The notes: generated from the letters alone by a model not told the origin. 64,000 bases of DNA from UBA4465 sp002292365 (GCA_943788615.1 CALSQY010000001.1:806001-870000); one strand, 5' to 3'. Shown: positions 9,592 through 18,719, counted from the first letter of the stretch. Numbers and translations are program-made.

Positions 9592-10083
9592 ATGAAATCA
9601 AACCCTGAAAATATTAAATTAGACCACACTGATAGAAAAATTTTAGAAATTCTTCAGTCAAATGCTAAGATTACCAATGCCCAATTGGCCAAGGATATTT
9701 CATTGTCTCCTGCACCCACCCTTGAGCGGGTCAAAAAACTTGAAAATTTAGGGATTATCAAAAGCTATCATGCGAGCTTAGACAAGGTCAAAATTGGTTT
9801 AGGGGTAAGTACTTTTGTTTTGGTTACTTTAAAAGGTCACAATAAAGCTAATATTGAACTTTTTATCAATGCCATCGATGAAGTCCCAGAAGTAATAGAA
9901 TGTCATCATATCACCGGTTCTGGAGATTTTATGCTCAAGATCATATCCTATGATATTGCTGCTTACCAGAGATTAATGCTTGGAAAAATTAGTGAAATAG
10001 AAGTAGTAGATAGCTTACAGTCGATGGTAATTCTATCAACTTTTAAAGAAATTAAAGTAATGCCTTTAGGAAATGACGAGTGA
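9592..10083 (+). CDS. Lrp/AsnC-family transcriptional regulator
   Basis: 163 residues. The N-terminal winged helix-turn-helix (about residues 9-62) contains LDHTDRKILEILQSNAKITNAQLAK and the recognition-helix region LSPAPTLERVKKLE (given here as two pieces of the domain). The C-terminal RAM/ligand-binding domain (about 70-150) has the usual ECHHITGSGDFMLKI segment. Family members form octameric rings that sense amino acids and control metabolism. The 3' end overlaps the next gene by 11 bases, so translation of the two is probably coupled. Target genes cannot be read from the sequence. Confidence 0.88.
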   Translation: MKSNPENIKLDHTDRKILEILQSNAKITNAQLAKDISLSPAPTLERVKKLENLGIIKSYHASLDKVKIGLGVSTFVLVTLKGHNKANIELFINAIDEVPEVIECHHITGSGDFMLKIISYDIAAYQRLMLGKISEIEVVDSLQSMVILSTFKEIKVMPLGNDE

Positions 10084-10588
10084 TGGAAAAACATTAAATA
10101 TATTAACCTCGGATAAGATTCAGCGTATTCTTAAAAGGATGAGCATTCAAATTTTAGAAAATAATCTCGGAGTTTCAAAGGTCGTGTTGGTCGGGATCAC
10201 CGGGCAAGGCTATCAGATGGCGCTCATTCTCCAAAAAATACTTCAAACGACCCATAGTGCCGCTATGACTTGTGAGTTAGCTGAATTAATTATCGATAAA
10301 AAAAATCCTGTAGCTGGAGACATAAGTTTGTCCATTGATGTTAATCTATTAAATCATCAAACAGTTATCTTGGTAGATGATGTCATTAACACAGGGAGAA
10401 CTCAGGCTTACGGGATAAAGTTTCTATTAACTTCAGCCATTAAAAAATTAGAAACAGCGATTTTAGTAGATAGAAGTCATAAGTTGTTTCCGGTCTCCAC
10501 GAGCTATTGTGGTCTGGCCTTGAGTACCACTTTGGAAGAACATGTCGAAGTCTCCTTAGAGACCGGAAGAGGGGCCTTTCTTTATTGA
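10073..10588 (+). CDS. PyrR-like phosphoribosyltransferase
   Basis: 171 residues. The PRPP-binding signature VILVDDVINTGRT lies near residue 101-113, with DDV acids and a TGRT phosphate loop. The overall order (an N-terminal helix with KIQRILKRM, then VGITGQGYQMA, then the PRPP loop, then a DRSHK segment) follows the PyrR type I PRTase fold. PyrR proteins couple uracil phosphoribosyltransferase activity to regulation of pyrimidine genes; whether this one binds RNA is unknown. No pyr gene is adjacent. It overlaps the AsnC-type gene by 11 nt, suggesting one operon in which regulator and enzyme are made together. Confidence 0.75.
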   Translation: MTSDGKTLNILTSDKIQRILKRMSIQILENNLGVSKVVLVGITGQGYQMALILQKILQTTHSAAMTCELAELIIDKKNPVAGDISLSIDVNLLNHQTVILVDDVINTGRTQAYGIKFLLTSAIKKLETAILVDRSHKLFPVSTSYCGLALSTTLEEHVEVSLETGRGAFLY

Positions 10589-10636
10589 AGAGGTGAATTT
10601 TATTCAATAGGGATAGTTCCCAATACTATTTTTCAT

Positions 10637-13168
10637 ATGCTTTATACCAGTCGTTTTTGTCAGCTTTTTATAGGAGTATCCCTCCTTTTCTCCTGTGTTC
10701 AAGATCCCAATAAATTAAAAATAAGTATTGAATGGGAATTGAATGGTAATCAGATAAAGGGCCAAAACAAGTTTGCCAGTACATTTTATCTTTCCAATTT
10801 GGGAACAGTTGCCTTGGATGATAAAAATTGGTCTTTGTATTACAGTATGACCCCAAGAGGGTTAGTAAAAGACTCTTTTAAAGGGCAAGTCACTTTTAAT
10901 CATGTAAATGGTGATCTTTTTGTTATCAGGCCAGACAGTGGATTTTTACTTGCTCCTGGTGAAAAAATAGCAATGAGTTTTGAAGGGAGAGATTTTATTA
11001 TTAAGCAAAGTGATCGGCCGGCAGGGCTCTATTTTTTGATGAATGATGGGGTGATTTATGAGCCAAATTATACGTTTAGATCTTTTAAAAATCCTGAGAT
11101 GATTACCAAGGGATCTGCTGATTATTATGAAATCCCGACTGCGGAGTCCATTTATAATCAAAACAAAAGAATAAAGTCTGACGATCAAGAGCACTTATCT
11201 AAGTTGGTCCCGACGCCGTTAGAGGAAGTATATTTTGATGGATTTGTGTCGCTAGATCAAAGTTGGAGCATTGAGGCAAGTCCCTTATTGAGCTCAGAGA
11301 GCAATTTTTTACTTCAGCAATTGACGGTATTTTTTGGAGAAAGTCCAAAGCAGGATGCAAAGCGAAGAATTATTTTGAAAATAAATAAAAAATTTATGGA
11401 AGCAGCTTCATATCAGCTCAGCATTGATAAAGATGAAATTTTGATTCAAGGGGCCGATGCAAGTGGGGTCTTTTATGGCATTCAAAGTTTAATTGGATTG
11501 ATGCCTGTGGAAGTATTTCAAAATAAATTATCAGAAATAAGTCTTCCCCTGGGACGGGTCAAAGATCAACCAAGGTATCCTTACAGGGGTATGCATTTGG
11601 ATCTTGCCAGAAATTTTCAATCATATGAGTCTCTGATTAAACTCATAGATCTGATGGCTTTGTACAAATTAAATAAATTGCATTTACATTTAACCGACGA
11701 TGAGGGTTGGCGCTTGGAATCTAAAATACTTCCAGAACTGACGGAGATTGGGGCCCGAAGGGCGCACACAATGGATGAAAAGAGCGCATTGAGACCTGCT
11801 TATGGTTCGGGCCCTTCGGACGGTGTAAGGGGCTCAGGATATTATACTCAAGAACAATACATACAGATCATACGCTACGCTCATGAGCGCCATATTGAGG
11901 TGATTCCAGAACTAAATATGCCTGGACATGCACGTGCAGCCATTAAAGCTATGAATGCAAGATATGAGAAATTGATCGCGCTTGGAGATGAGCAAGGGGC
12001 ACTTGAATATTATTTGTCAGATGATGCAGATGATTCAGAATATTTATCTGCACAGTTTTATGATGATAATGTTGTTTGCGTTTGTAATGAAGCGGTATAT
12101 CATTTTTATGAAACGGTTGTTGATGAAGTTATAGGGTTATATGAACGGGCGGGAGTACCTTTGAAAATGTTACATACAGGCGGAGATGAGGTCCCTAGAG
12201 GCGTCTGGGAGAAGTCTCCTGATTGCATCGATTTTCTAGCAATCAATGATCAATACGATGATGCCAAGTCACTTCAAAGCTATTTTGTCGGACGCATTAA
12301 TAAAATTCTTTCTGATCGAGGATTGGCCACTGCAGGGTGGGAAGAAGTGGCTATGAATATCAATGAGGATGGATCTTGGTCTCCGAATCTTGACCTCATT
12401 GGGAAAAATGTAACCTCGTTTGTTTGGAATAATTTGTCCAACAATATTGATTTGGGTTATCGGTTGGCTAATGCAGGCTTTCCCATCGTATTGTGCGATG
12501 TTTCTAATCTTTATTTTGATATGGCCTACACTAAAGATCCTAGAGAGCAGGGCTCATATTGGGGAGGTTTTGTGGATACCCGAAAAGTATGGGAGTTCAT
12601 TCCAGAAAATTTGTACTGGTCGTCGAAGCGCTCATCATTGGGAAAACGTTTTAATCCGGCTGTTGATTTTAAAGAGTTCGTCAGATTAACCAAGGAAGGG
12701 TTGGCTAATATTTCTGGTATTCAAGGGCATTTATGGAGCGAGACGCTCAATGGGTCTGATGAAATGCTAGAGTATTATTATTTGCCTCGACTCATTGGAT
12801 TATCCGAGCGCGCATGGGCAGCTCATCCTCAATGGGCTACAGTCAAAGATCCCATGAATCGGGAAAACCAAGAGACGAAAGCCTGGCAGGGATTCGTTTA
12901 TAAATTGGCTTCCAAGGAATTACCAAGGCTTAACTATTTCAATGGAGGATACGAATACCGCATTCCTCCACCAGGTGGAATTAAAGAGGACGGCTTACTC
13001 AAAATCAATCATCTTTATGGAATGGATGTTCGTTACACCCTTGATGGTAGCGAACCGAGTGTGTCTTCTATTTTGTATACCCAACCTATAAAGGTTGATG
13101 GAGCTGTTTTGATCAAAGCCTTTGATAAGGCCAATGGCTCAAGTTTAAGTATGCGTTTAATAAATTAA
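10637..13168 (+). CDS. GH20 beta-N-acetylhexosaminidase, lipoprotein
   Basis: 843 residues. A short signal sequence ends in LLFSC with Cys20, so the enzyme is probably anchored in an outer or inner membrane leaflet. Residues about 25-165 resemble the carbohydrate-binding domain of bacterial hexosaminidases, 190-310 the GH20b domain (GADASGVFYGIQSL), and from about 312 the GH20 barrel (YPYRGMHLDLARNF). The catalytic pair D517-E518 lies in HTGGDEVP; the Glu is the acid/base and the Asp supports substrate-assisted catalysis. The C-terminal 70 residues (VRYTLDGSEPS) form the usual beta-sandwich. It removes terminal GlcNAc/GalNAc from chitin oligomers, glycans or peptidoglycan fragments. It ends 3 nt before the stop codon of a convergent gene. 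Confidence 0.92.
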   Translation: MLYTSRFCQLFIGVSLLFSCVQDPNKLKISIEWELNGNQIKGQNKFASTFYLSNLGTVALDDKNWSLYYSMTPRGLVKDSFKGQVTFNHVNGDLFVIRPDSGFLLAPGEKIAMSFEGRDFIIKQSDRPAGLYFLMNDGVIYEPNYTFRSFKNPEMITKGSADYYEIPTAESIYNQNKRIKSDDQEHLSKLVPTPLEEVYFDGFVSLDQSWSIEASPLLSSESNFLLQQLTVFFGESPKQDAKRRIILKINKKFMEAASYQLSIDKDEILIQGADASGVFYGIQSLIGLMPVEVFQNKLSEISLPLGRVKDQPRYPYRGMHLDLARNFQSYESLIKLIDLMALYKLNKLHLHLTDDEGWRLESKILPELTEIGARRAHTMDEKSALRPAYGSGPSDGVRGSGYYTQEQYIQIIRYAHERHIEVIPELNMPGHARAAIKAMNARYEKLIALGDEQGALEYYLSDDADDSEYLSAQFYDDNVVCVCNEAVYHFYETVVDEVIGLYERAGVPLKMLHTGGDEVPRGVWEKSPDCIDFLAINDQYDDAKSLQSYFVGRINKILSDRGLATAGWEEVAMNINEDGSWSPNLDLIGKNVTSFVWNNLSNNIDLGYRLANAGFPIVLCDVSNLYFDMAYTKDPREQGSYWGGFVDTRKVWEFIPENLYWSSKRSSLGKRFNPAVDFKEFVRLTKEGLANISGIQGHLWSETLNGSDEMLEYYYLPRLIGLSERAWAAHPQWATVKDPMNRENQETKAWQGFVYKLASKELPRLNYFNGGYEYRIPPPGGIKEDGLLKINHLYGMDVRYTLDGSEPSVSSILYTQPIKVDGAVLIKAFDKANGSSLSMRLIN

Positions 13169-13171
13169 AAA

Positions 13172-14215
13172 TTAGCGCTCTTTGTAAAGGTCAGGTTTTA
13201 CAAAGAGCATGAGCAAACTTCTCTCTATAAGACTTCCCATACTTGAGCATTTTAAAAAATCCTTATCCTCATAAAAGGCAGCGAGCTCTTTGCCCAATGA
13301 TTTGACATTTTCAATAGGGGCAATGGGATCCATTTTCATTGTTGTAATCAGCTCATTGATTTGGTCTTGAGAGGATTTGACTCTATTGGCCATTAAAGAC
13401 CTTTCTTCTCTTTGGTATTGTTGAACAGTTTCTGGTGTCATCAGTCCAAAGCCTAGATTAATAATGGGATTATTTTCTTTAAAATATTTGGGTAAATAAA
13501 TGGATTTCCTTCCCTCATAGGATTGTTGATCGAAATCGATGGACCGTAGTCGGTAGCTTATTTCCTCGAAATCAGGAGTTATATCTATTACGAAATTACT
13601 TGAATGCATATCACCCAAGAGTCTTACAAAACAGCGCTCATTAAATTTTACAAACTCTTTGGTTAATCTGATTTTATTGAGATCGAGGTCTTCGAGGCGC
13701 GTTTTGATAAACTGCTCCCCAGGAATACCCACGACATGCTCCTCTATTAAGGTTTCTGCATTAATGAGGAATCTCATTCTGTTTGGAGCTAGCAAGTCTT
13801 CTAGCTCCAAACCATATACTCTTGAGGCGTCGGCATGTTTAATATAAAAATAGTCAAAATTGTCATTAATTTTATTTACCATTCTAATTCTGAAGGGTTT
13901 TGTATTCCCGTAGGTGCATAAATCGATACGATCGACAAACAGGTGCTTCATGACGCTAACATCTCCTCCTGATTGCATGATTGCATAAATTTTTTTGAGG
14001 GCAAAATGTATTTCTTGCATTTCATCCTGTGGGAAAAATACGGTTTCCCAAAGCGTGTCAGCCCCTTTTGAATCATAGAGTGGGATACTGTTATTGTATC
14101 TTAATAAATCTTGATACGTGATAGGTAGGTTTATATCCTTTCGATACTTTTTTAAGTAGGATCTTAATTGAGCGCTTATAGGATAAGCAATTTTCTTTTT
14201 GGATATTAAAGCCAT
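13172..14215 (-). CDS. Unrecognised protein with kinase-fold (APH/HipA-like) motifs
   Basis: 347 residues, family not recognised. In order: a possible ATP-anchoring Lys in FYIKHADASR (K126), a hinge-like TLIEEHVVGIPG (155-166), a catalytic-loop-like LLGDMHSSNFVID (199-211) and a metal-binding-like RSIDFDQQ (224-231). The spacing GDxHxxN then IDFD matches aminoglycoside-phosphotransferase-like and related small-molecule kinases, although the Gly-rich loop is not evident. It starts directly against the stop codon of the upstream glycosyltransferase gene (ATG at 14215, stop ending at 14216), so the two are almost certainly one translation unit. A sugar-lipid or sugar kinase role is a guess. The last codons lie inside a 12-bp hairpin that may end the transcript. 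Confidence 0.6.
   Translation of the reverse strand: MALISKKKIAYPISAQLRSYLKKYRKDINLPITYQDLLRYNNSIPLYDSKGADTLWETVFFPQDEMQEIHFALKKIYAIMQSGGDVSVMKHLFVDRIDLCTYGNTKPFRIRMVNKINDNFDYFYIKHADASRVYGLELEDLLAPNRMRFLINAETLIEEHVVGIPGEQFIKTRLEDLDLNKIRLTKEFVKFNERCFVRLLGDMHSSNFVIDITPDFEEISYRLRSIDFDQQSYEGRKSIYLPKYFKENNPIINLGFGLMTPETVQQYQREERSLMANRVKSSQDQINELITTMKMDPIAPIENVKSLGKELAAFYEDKDFLKCSSMGSLIERSLLMLFVKPDLYKER
13177..13208 (-). terminator. Perfect 12-bp hairpin at the end of the kinase-like gene
   Basis: The arms GCTCTTTGTAAA (13177-13188) and its complement (13197-13208) flank an 8-nt loop. On the minus strand the hairpin is followed by GCTAATTTTTAATTT, a moderate T-run. The stem encodes the last residues of the kinase-like protein. 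It could also end read-through from the GH20 gene, though the plus-strand side lacks a T-run. Confidence 0.5.
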
Positions 14216-15289
14216 CTACGTCAAATGTTGAATAAATATATTTTCACCCTTGGCCACCCATGGTTGAAATTGGATTTTTATGTTTTTGTATTGTGGAAAG
14301 TAATCAATCAAAGGGGTTAAATCAAAACTTGACCCTGCAATACCCGCACCGGCTTTCGCAGCATCGATCGCATTACACGCCTGCTCATAATGACCTTTTA
14401 CAGGAATCATTAAGGTGGCCTTGCCTAAATACATGGCTTCACAAACAGATTCAAAACCAGCCGTGGTAATAAAACCTTTGCAAGCTGCCATTTTTTCTAA
14501 AAATAATTGATCATTGAGTTGATGAAAAATTAAGTTTTCACAGATTACATATTTAATTGGTTTTTTATCATTATCCCAAAAACAAATAAGGGGTATATCA
14601 GGATTTTTTCGATGAAAGGATTCGATTTCCTCTCCATATCCTGCATTAACTATATAGATCAGTAAATAATCTCCTGTTTTGATATTTATCTCAAGTACTT
14701 CGTCTCTTAATAAGGGAGGGGTAACAATAATATTTTTTGTCATACTTTCTTTAAAATATCGGAAGGACAGCGCCAGTACTTTATCAGCATTGAGTTTAGT
14801 AATATGATTGGCCAATATAAGAATCATTCGATCCATGATTTTTCCTTTGGGAAATGTAAACTCAGGATGACTTATTAAATACTGATGGGCGATACAAATA
14901 AACTTTGACTTGGGACGATACCAAAAATTATACATCCCTGCTAAAAAGTCGTAAAAATTGATAATAATATCAGGATTTTCATCAGCAATAATGTGAGATA
15001 AAATTTTTATATTTTTTCGATAGGTATTGCTCTTCCATAAGGTTTGAAAAAGCGTCAGAGAAAGATTGATAGATTTCTGTTTCTTATCCTTAACAAAATT
15101 AGGGCTTTCAAGTTGAATAACTGGGGCACCTATTTTACGAATAAAATATGCAGGGATGCTTCGGGACGGACTTGTGCCAATGATGATTTTTGATAATGTA
15201 TGATTATTTTTTCTGAGAATTTTACTCAGTGCAATGGCCTGAGTCATGTGTCCTCTGCCTTCCCCTTGTACGATGAAAACAAAATTCAT
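14216..15289 (-). CDS. GT-B-fold glycosyltransferase, MurG-related
   Basis: 357 residues. The N-terminus FVFIVQGEGRGHMTQA is the Gly-rich acceptor-side loop of GT-B enzymes of the MurG/GT28 type. The C-terminal half has ITTAGFESVCEAMYLGKATLMIPV followed by GHYEQACNA (quoted here as two adjoining pieces), the nucleotide-sugar binding region. MurG itself would be near the mra cluster, which is absent, so a different acceptor is likely, for instance a polyprenyl or diacylglycerol lipid. It lies 66 nt downstream of lpxH on the same strand and abuts the kinase-like gene, suggesting a two-gene glycolipid or envelope module. Donor and acceptor are unknown. Confidence 0.75.
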   Translation of the reverse strand: MNFVFIVQGEGRGHMTQAIALSKILRKNNHTLSKIIIGTSPSRSIPAYFIRKIGAPVIQLESPNFVKDKKQKSINLSLTLFQTLWKSNTYRKNIKILSHIIADENPDIIINFYDFLAGMYNFWYRPKSKFICIAHQYLISHPEFTFPKGKIMDRMILILANHITKLNADKVLALSFRYFKESMTKNIIVTPPLLRDEVLEINIKTGDYLLIYIVNAGYGEEIESFHRKNPDIPLICFWDNDKKPIKYVICENLIFHQLNDQLFLEKMAACKGFITTAGFESVCEAMYLGKATLMIPVKGHYEQACNAIDAAKAGAGIAGSSFDLTPLIDYFPQYKNIKIQFQPWVAKGENIFIQHLT

Positions 15290-15355
15290 TTTGTCTTGTA
15301 AGATGAGCGCTGCGTCATTCCGATGATTAAAGGTAAAAATATTTCTATGACTTAT

Positions 15356-16135
15356 TCAATTGGCATCAGATTCAAAATAATCAATTAGAAAATTTTTACC
15401 ATCAAACACCCCAAATGAGTTAAAATGTAGCCATTCTCCAAGATTAATATAAGTAGATGTTTTATTTATTTCCAATGCTAAGGGTAGGTGTCGATGTCCA
15501 AAGACATAGAAGTCAAAATGCCGATCAGATTCTAATTTTCGTGAGTATAAAAATAGCCATTCTTTTTCTTTATTGATTTCTTGACTTTCTATCTCATTGT
15601 TGATTCGACTTCTCGAAGACCATTTGTTCGCAAGCCCAACACCAACATCAGGATGAATCCATTTAAAGAGCCATTGGGTTATCTTATTTTTGAAAACTTT
15701 ACGTAGGGCCTTAAAAGTATAGTCGCCTGGACCTAGTCCATCTCCGTGTCCTACAAAAAGGAGCTTATCATTTACTATTAGCTCGATAGGATCTGAAAAA
15801 ACAGTAGCTCCAATTTCAGTTTCTAAATAGTCAAACATCCACATGTCATGATTGCCATGAAAGATATAAACAGGAATTCCCTTATCACTGAATGCTGCTA
15901 ATTTATTCAAAAACCGAACGAATCCTTTGGGAACCACATAATCATATTCAAACCAAAAATCAAAAAGATCACCTACTAATAAAATGGCAGCTGCATCTTT
16001 TTCGACAGCGTCGAGCCAGCGGATTATTTTTTTCTCTCGTGATCGACTTTGTTCTTTATTGGGTGAACCTAGATGGAAATCACTTGCGAAGAATATTTTT
16101 TTATTTTGATCAAGATCTATGGTTAGCTTCTGCAT
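15356..16135 (-). CDS. lpxH: UDP-2,3-diacylglucosamine diphosphatase
   Basis: 259 residues of the calcineurin-like phosphoesterase fold. Metal-binding motifs in order: SDFHLG (D19, H21), GDLFDFW (D56), GNHDMW (N95, H96), GHGDG (H130) and FGHRHLP near residue 215. LpxH hydrolyses UDP-2,3-diacylglucosamine to lipid X in lipid A synthesis at the inner face of the cytoplasmic membrane. The FWFEY after the second motif is typical of LpxH rather than of generic phosphodiesterases. The start codon follows directly on the T-run of a hairpin that resembles a terminator, so its expression probably depends on read-through from ftsH or on a promoter inside ftsH. Confidence 0.87.
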   Translation of the reverse strand: MQKLTIDLDQNKKIFFASDFHLGSPNKEQSRSREKKIIRWLDAVEKDAAAILLVGDLFDFWFEYDYVVPKGFVRFLNKLAAFSDKGIPVYIFHGNHDMWMFDYLETEIGATVFSDPIELIVNDKLLFVGHGDGLGPGDYTFKALRKVFKNKITQWLFKWIHPDVGVGLANKWSSRSRINNEIESQEINKEKEWLFLYSRKLESDRHFDFYVFGHRHLPLALEINKTSTYINLGEWLHFNSFGVFDGKNFLIDYFESDAN

Positions 16136-16158
16136 AAAAAAGGCCTTTTTGAAAGGCC
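16136..16158 (-). terminator. Intrinsic terminator/attenuator between ftsH and lpxH
   Basis: On the minus strand GGCCTTT, CAA, AAAGGCC form a 7-bp stem with a 3-nt loop followed by six T, and the very next codon is the lpxH ATG. It is 26 nt past the ftsH stop. The form is classical; whether it stops all or part of the transcript is not visible. Confidence 0.7.
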
Positions 16159-16183
16159 AATTTAGTATGATTATCTGATAGAC

Positions 16184-18274
16184 CTATTTAATATCATCAG
16201 ATTCTGTGGTAGATTTTTTGGGAGGGCCGGACTCCTCTTCCTTAATTTCGGAAAGAATATTCCTTTTCAATTCATCAACTACATTATCTACCCCCCCCTC
16301 TTGATCAGGATCTTCTACTTTTTTAGGATCTTCTTGATCAGCAAAGGCTTGGTATGTAGTAGGTTGTTCAAACGGTCGTTTTCCAATGAGTCTTTCTAGA
16401 TCTGCTTGAAAAATAATTTCTTTATCCAACAATTCTTTAGCCACTATTTCGAGTTCTGCCTGATGTTTTTTGAGTAAATTCACAGTTCTTTTGTAAGCAT
16501 CACTGATTAACTTTTTGACTTCTTCATCAATGAGTTCGGCAGTAGCATCTGAATACGGCTTATTGAAATTGTATTCTGATTGTTTAGAATCATAAAAGGA
16601 AACATTCCCAAGCTTACTATTCATACCATAAACAGAGACGATAGAATAAGCCATTTTGGTAATTCTTTCTAAGTCACTTAATGCACCCGTAGAAATTTTT
16701 GCAAATTTTATTTCCTCTGCAGCTCGCCCACCTAAAGCCATACACATTTCATCCATCAATTGCTCTGTCTGATACAAGAACTGCTCTTTTGGCAGATATT
16801 GTGCGTAACCTAGCGCAGCAATACCTCTAGGCACAATACTTACTTTGACCAATGGATCTGCATGCTCAAGAAACCAACCCGAGATGGCATGTCCTGCCTC
16901 ATGATAGGCAACAATTTTCTTTTCTACTGGCGAAATAATTTTATTTTTCTTTTCTAAGCCACCAATGACTCGATCAATGGCATCTTGAAAATCAACCATT
17001 TCGACATTTTCTTTATTTTTTCGTGCAGCAATTAATGCGGCCTCATTGCAAACATTGGCAATTTCAGCACCTGCAAAACCAGGCGTTTGGGAGGCCAACT
17101 TGCGCGAATCGACTTCTTTGTTAAATTTTATGGGTTTTAGATGGACCTTAAAGATGGCATCTCGACCCACAATATCTGGTTTATCAATACTTATTTGTCG
17201 ATCGAAACGACCGGGGCGGAGTAAAGCTGAATCCAATACATCAGGCCTATTGGTCGCTGCTAGAATGATCACCCCTGCGTCGGTAGCAAAGCCATCCATC
17301 TCGACCAGCAGAGAGTTCAAGGTATTTTCACGTTCATCATTGGAACCAGGCATTTGTCCTTTGCCCCGTGAACGTCCAATGGCGTCGATCTCATCAATAA
17401 ATATGATACAAGGAGCCTTTTCCTTGGCTTGTTTAAACAAGTCTCTCACCCGAGCTGCACCCACACCGACAAACATTTCAACAAAATCAGATCCAGATAA
17501 GGTGAAAAAGGGAACAGCAGCTTCACCTGCGACAGCTTTAGCCAATAAAGTTTTCCCTGTCCCAGGAGGGCCTACTAATAAAGCTCCTTTCGGTATTTTA
17601 CCTCCTAATTTAGTGAACTTACCTGGGTTCTGAAGAAAATCAACAATTTCTTTTATTTCTTCTTTCGCTTCTTCTAGGCCGGCAGCATCTTTAAAGGTTA
17701 TTTTCACTTGATTTTCAGCATCAAATAAAGCGGCTTTAGACTTACCAATATTAAAAATCTGCCCCCCAGGCCCAGCGCCACCGGACATTCGTCTCATGAG
17801 GAACCAAAAACCAAACAAAAGCAAGAAGATGAAACCATAATTAAAAAAGAGGTCTTCTAAGCCTTGCCTTTCTTCTATTTCATAGTTTAGTCGTCGCTCC
17901 TCAGAAATTTTGTCTTGGATACGATTAAAATTGTCATTGAAGATCTTGGCGTCCACAATTTTAAATTTGTAGTGGGGGCCATTGATCAGATGATTATCCT
18001 CCAGTTCTAATTTATATTTGCTGTTTTGTAGAGCATCTGGCTTGAGCGTTACTTCAACAAGATCTTTATTTTTGATTAAAATAACTTTTTCCACATCATT
18101 ACTGAGCAGCATTTCCTCAAACCTTCTTTCAGTAATGGTAAACGCAGCATTGCTTTTACTGAAATACGTAAATCCCATAATGGCTGCCAGCAACGCGCTA
18201 ATGATCCAAATTTGATAATTACCCCGATTGGGATCTCCCATTATATTTTTTTTAGACCTTGGTGTCTTTTTCAT
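16184..18274 (-). CDS. ftsH: ATP-dependent zinc metalloprotease FtsH
   Basis: 696 residues, membrane-anchored AAA+ protease that degrades misfolded membrane proteins and short-lived regulators. The first membrane segment is at about 22-38, with a periplasmic domain to about 140 and the second segment at 147-160. The AAA module shows Walker A GPPGTGKT (235-242), the pore loop MFVGVG (267-272), Walker B IFIDEID (291-297) and arginine fingers in LLRPGRFDR (R353, R356). The zinc site is HEAGH (458-462). The C-terminal tail after about residue 640 is long, acidic and rich in Glu, Asp and Lys. It is downstream of rsfS (27 nt), an arrangement I recall from other Bacteroidota. Confidence 0.97.
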   Translation of the reverse strand: MKKTPRSKKNIMGDPNRGNYQIWIISALLAAIMGFTYFSKSNAAFTITERRFEEMLLSNDVEKVILIKNKDLVEVTLKPDALQNSKYKLELEDNHLINGPHYKFKIVDAKIFNDNFNRIQDKISEERRLNYEIEERQGLEDLFFNYGFIFLLLFGFWFLMRRMSGGAGPGGQIFNIGKSKAALFDAENQVKITFKDAAGLEEAKEEIKEIVDFLQNPGKFTKLGGKIPKGALLVGPPGTGKTLLAKAVAGEAAVPFFTLSGSDFVEMFVGVGAARVRDLFKQAKEKAPCIIFIDEIDAIGRSRGKGQMPGSNDERENTLNSLLVEMDGFATDAGVIILAATNRPDVLDSALLRPGRFDRQISIDKPDIVGRDAIFKVHLKPIKFNKEVDSRKLASQTPGFAGAEIANVCNEAALIAARKNKENVEMVDFQDAIDRVIGGLEKKNKIISPVEKKIVAYHEAGHAISGWFLEHADPLVKVSIVPRGIAALGYAQYLPKEQFLYQTEQLMDEMCMALGGRAAEEIKFAKISTGALSDLERITKMAYSIVSVYGMNSKLGNVSFYDSKQSEYNFNKPYSDATAELIDEEVKKLISDAYKRTVNLLKKHQAELEIVAKELLDKEIIFQADLERLIGKRPFEQPTTYQAFADQEDPKKVEDPDQEGGVDNVVDELKRNILSEIKEEESGPPKKSTTESDDIK

Positions 18275-18301
18275 CTATTTTATAATTTTATCTTAGTTAT
18301 A

Positions 18302-18703
18302 TCAGACGTTGGTTTTTATATTTTGTTCTACTGAGTCTTTTAAAATAGAAATTTTTGCGTCTGCCCACAATTTCTCTAAGTCATAAAATGCTCTTTTCTC
18401 CTTATTGAAAACATGCGCTACCACATCTACAAAATCAATCAATAACCACTCTTTATTCGAATATCCTTCCTTGTGCCAAGGTTTTTGTCTTGCCATATCG
18501 AAGACATATCTTTCGATTGTTTGGGAAATTGAATCAATATGGGTATCGGAATTACCAGAGCACAAAACAAAAAAATCAGCAATGGCGTGTTGAACGGCTC
18601 TTAAATCAAAAACTTGAATGTCAGTTGCTTTCTTTTCTATCATTCCCTGCGAAATCCATTCACTCAATGCTTTACTCGTCACCTGCCCCCCAATTTTATT
18701 CAT
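18302..18703 (-). CDS. rsfS: Ribosome silencing factor
   Basis: 133 residues of the RsfS/Iojap/DUF143 family. Characteristic segments are FDLRAVQHAIADFFVLCSG, DTHIDSISQ, KPWHKEGYSNKEWLLIDF and VVAHVFNKEKRAFYDLEKLW (each within one conserved block). RsfS binds ribosomal protein L14 and blocks joining of the ribosomal subunits when nutrients are scarce. It is the first gene of the minus-strand run leading into ftsH and is divergent from birA, with only 45 nt between the two start codons, so the two promoters must overlap. Confidence 0.93.
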   Translation of the reverse strand: MNKIGGQVTSKALSEWISQGMIEKKATDIQVFDLRAVQHAIADFFVLCSGNSDTHIDSISQTIERYVFDMARQKPWHKEGYSNKEWLLIDFVDVVAHVFNKEKRAFYDLEKLWADAKISILKDSVEQNIKTNV

Positions 18704-18719
18704 TCAATTTTTGTATACT

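Noticed and set aside
17046..17633. 195-codon plus-strand frame
   Set aside because: Antisense to the AAA domain of ftsH; its length follows from codon bias of the real gene.
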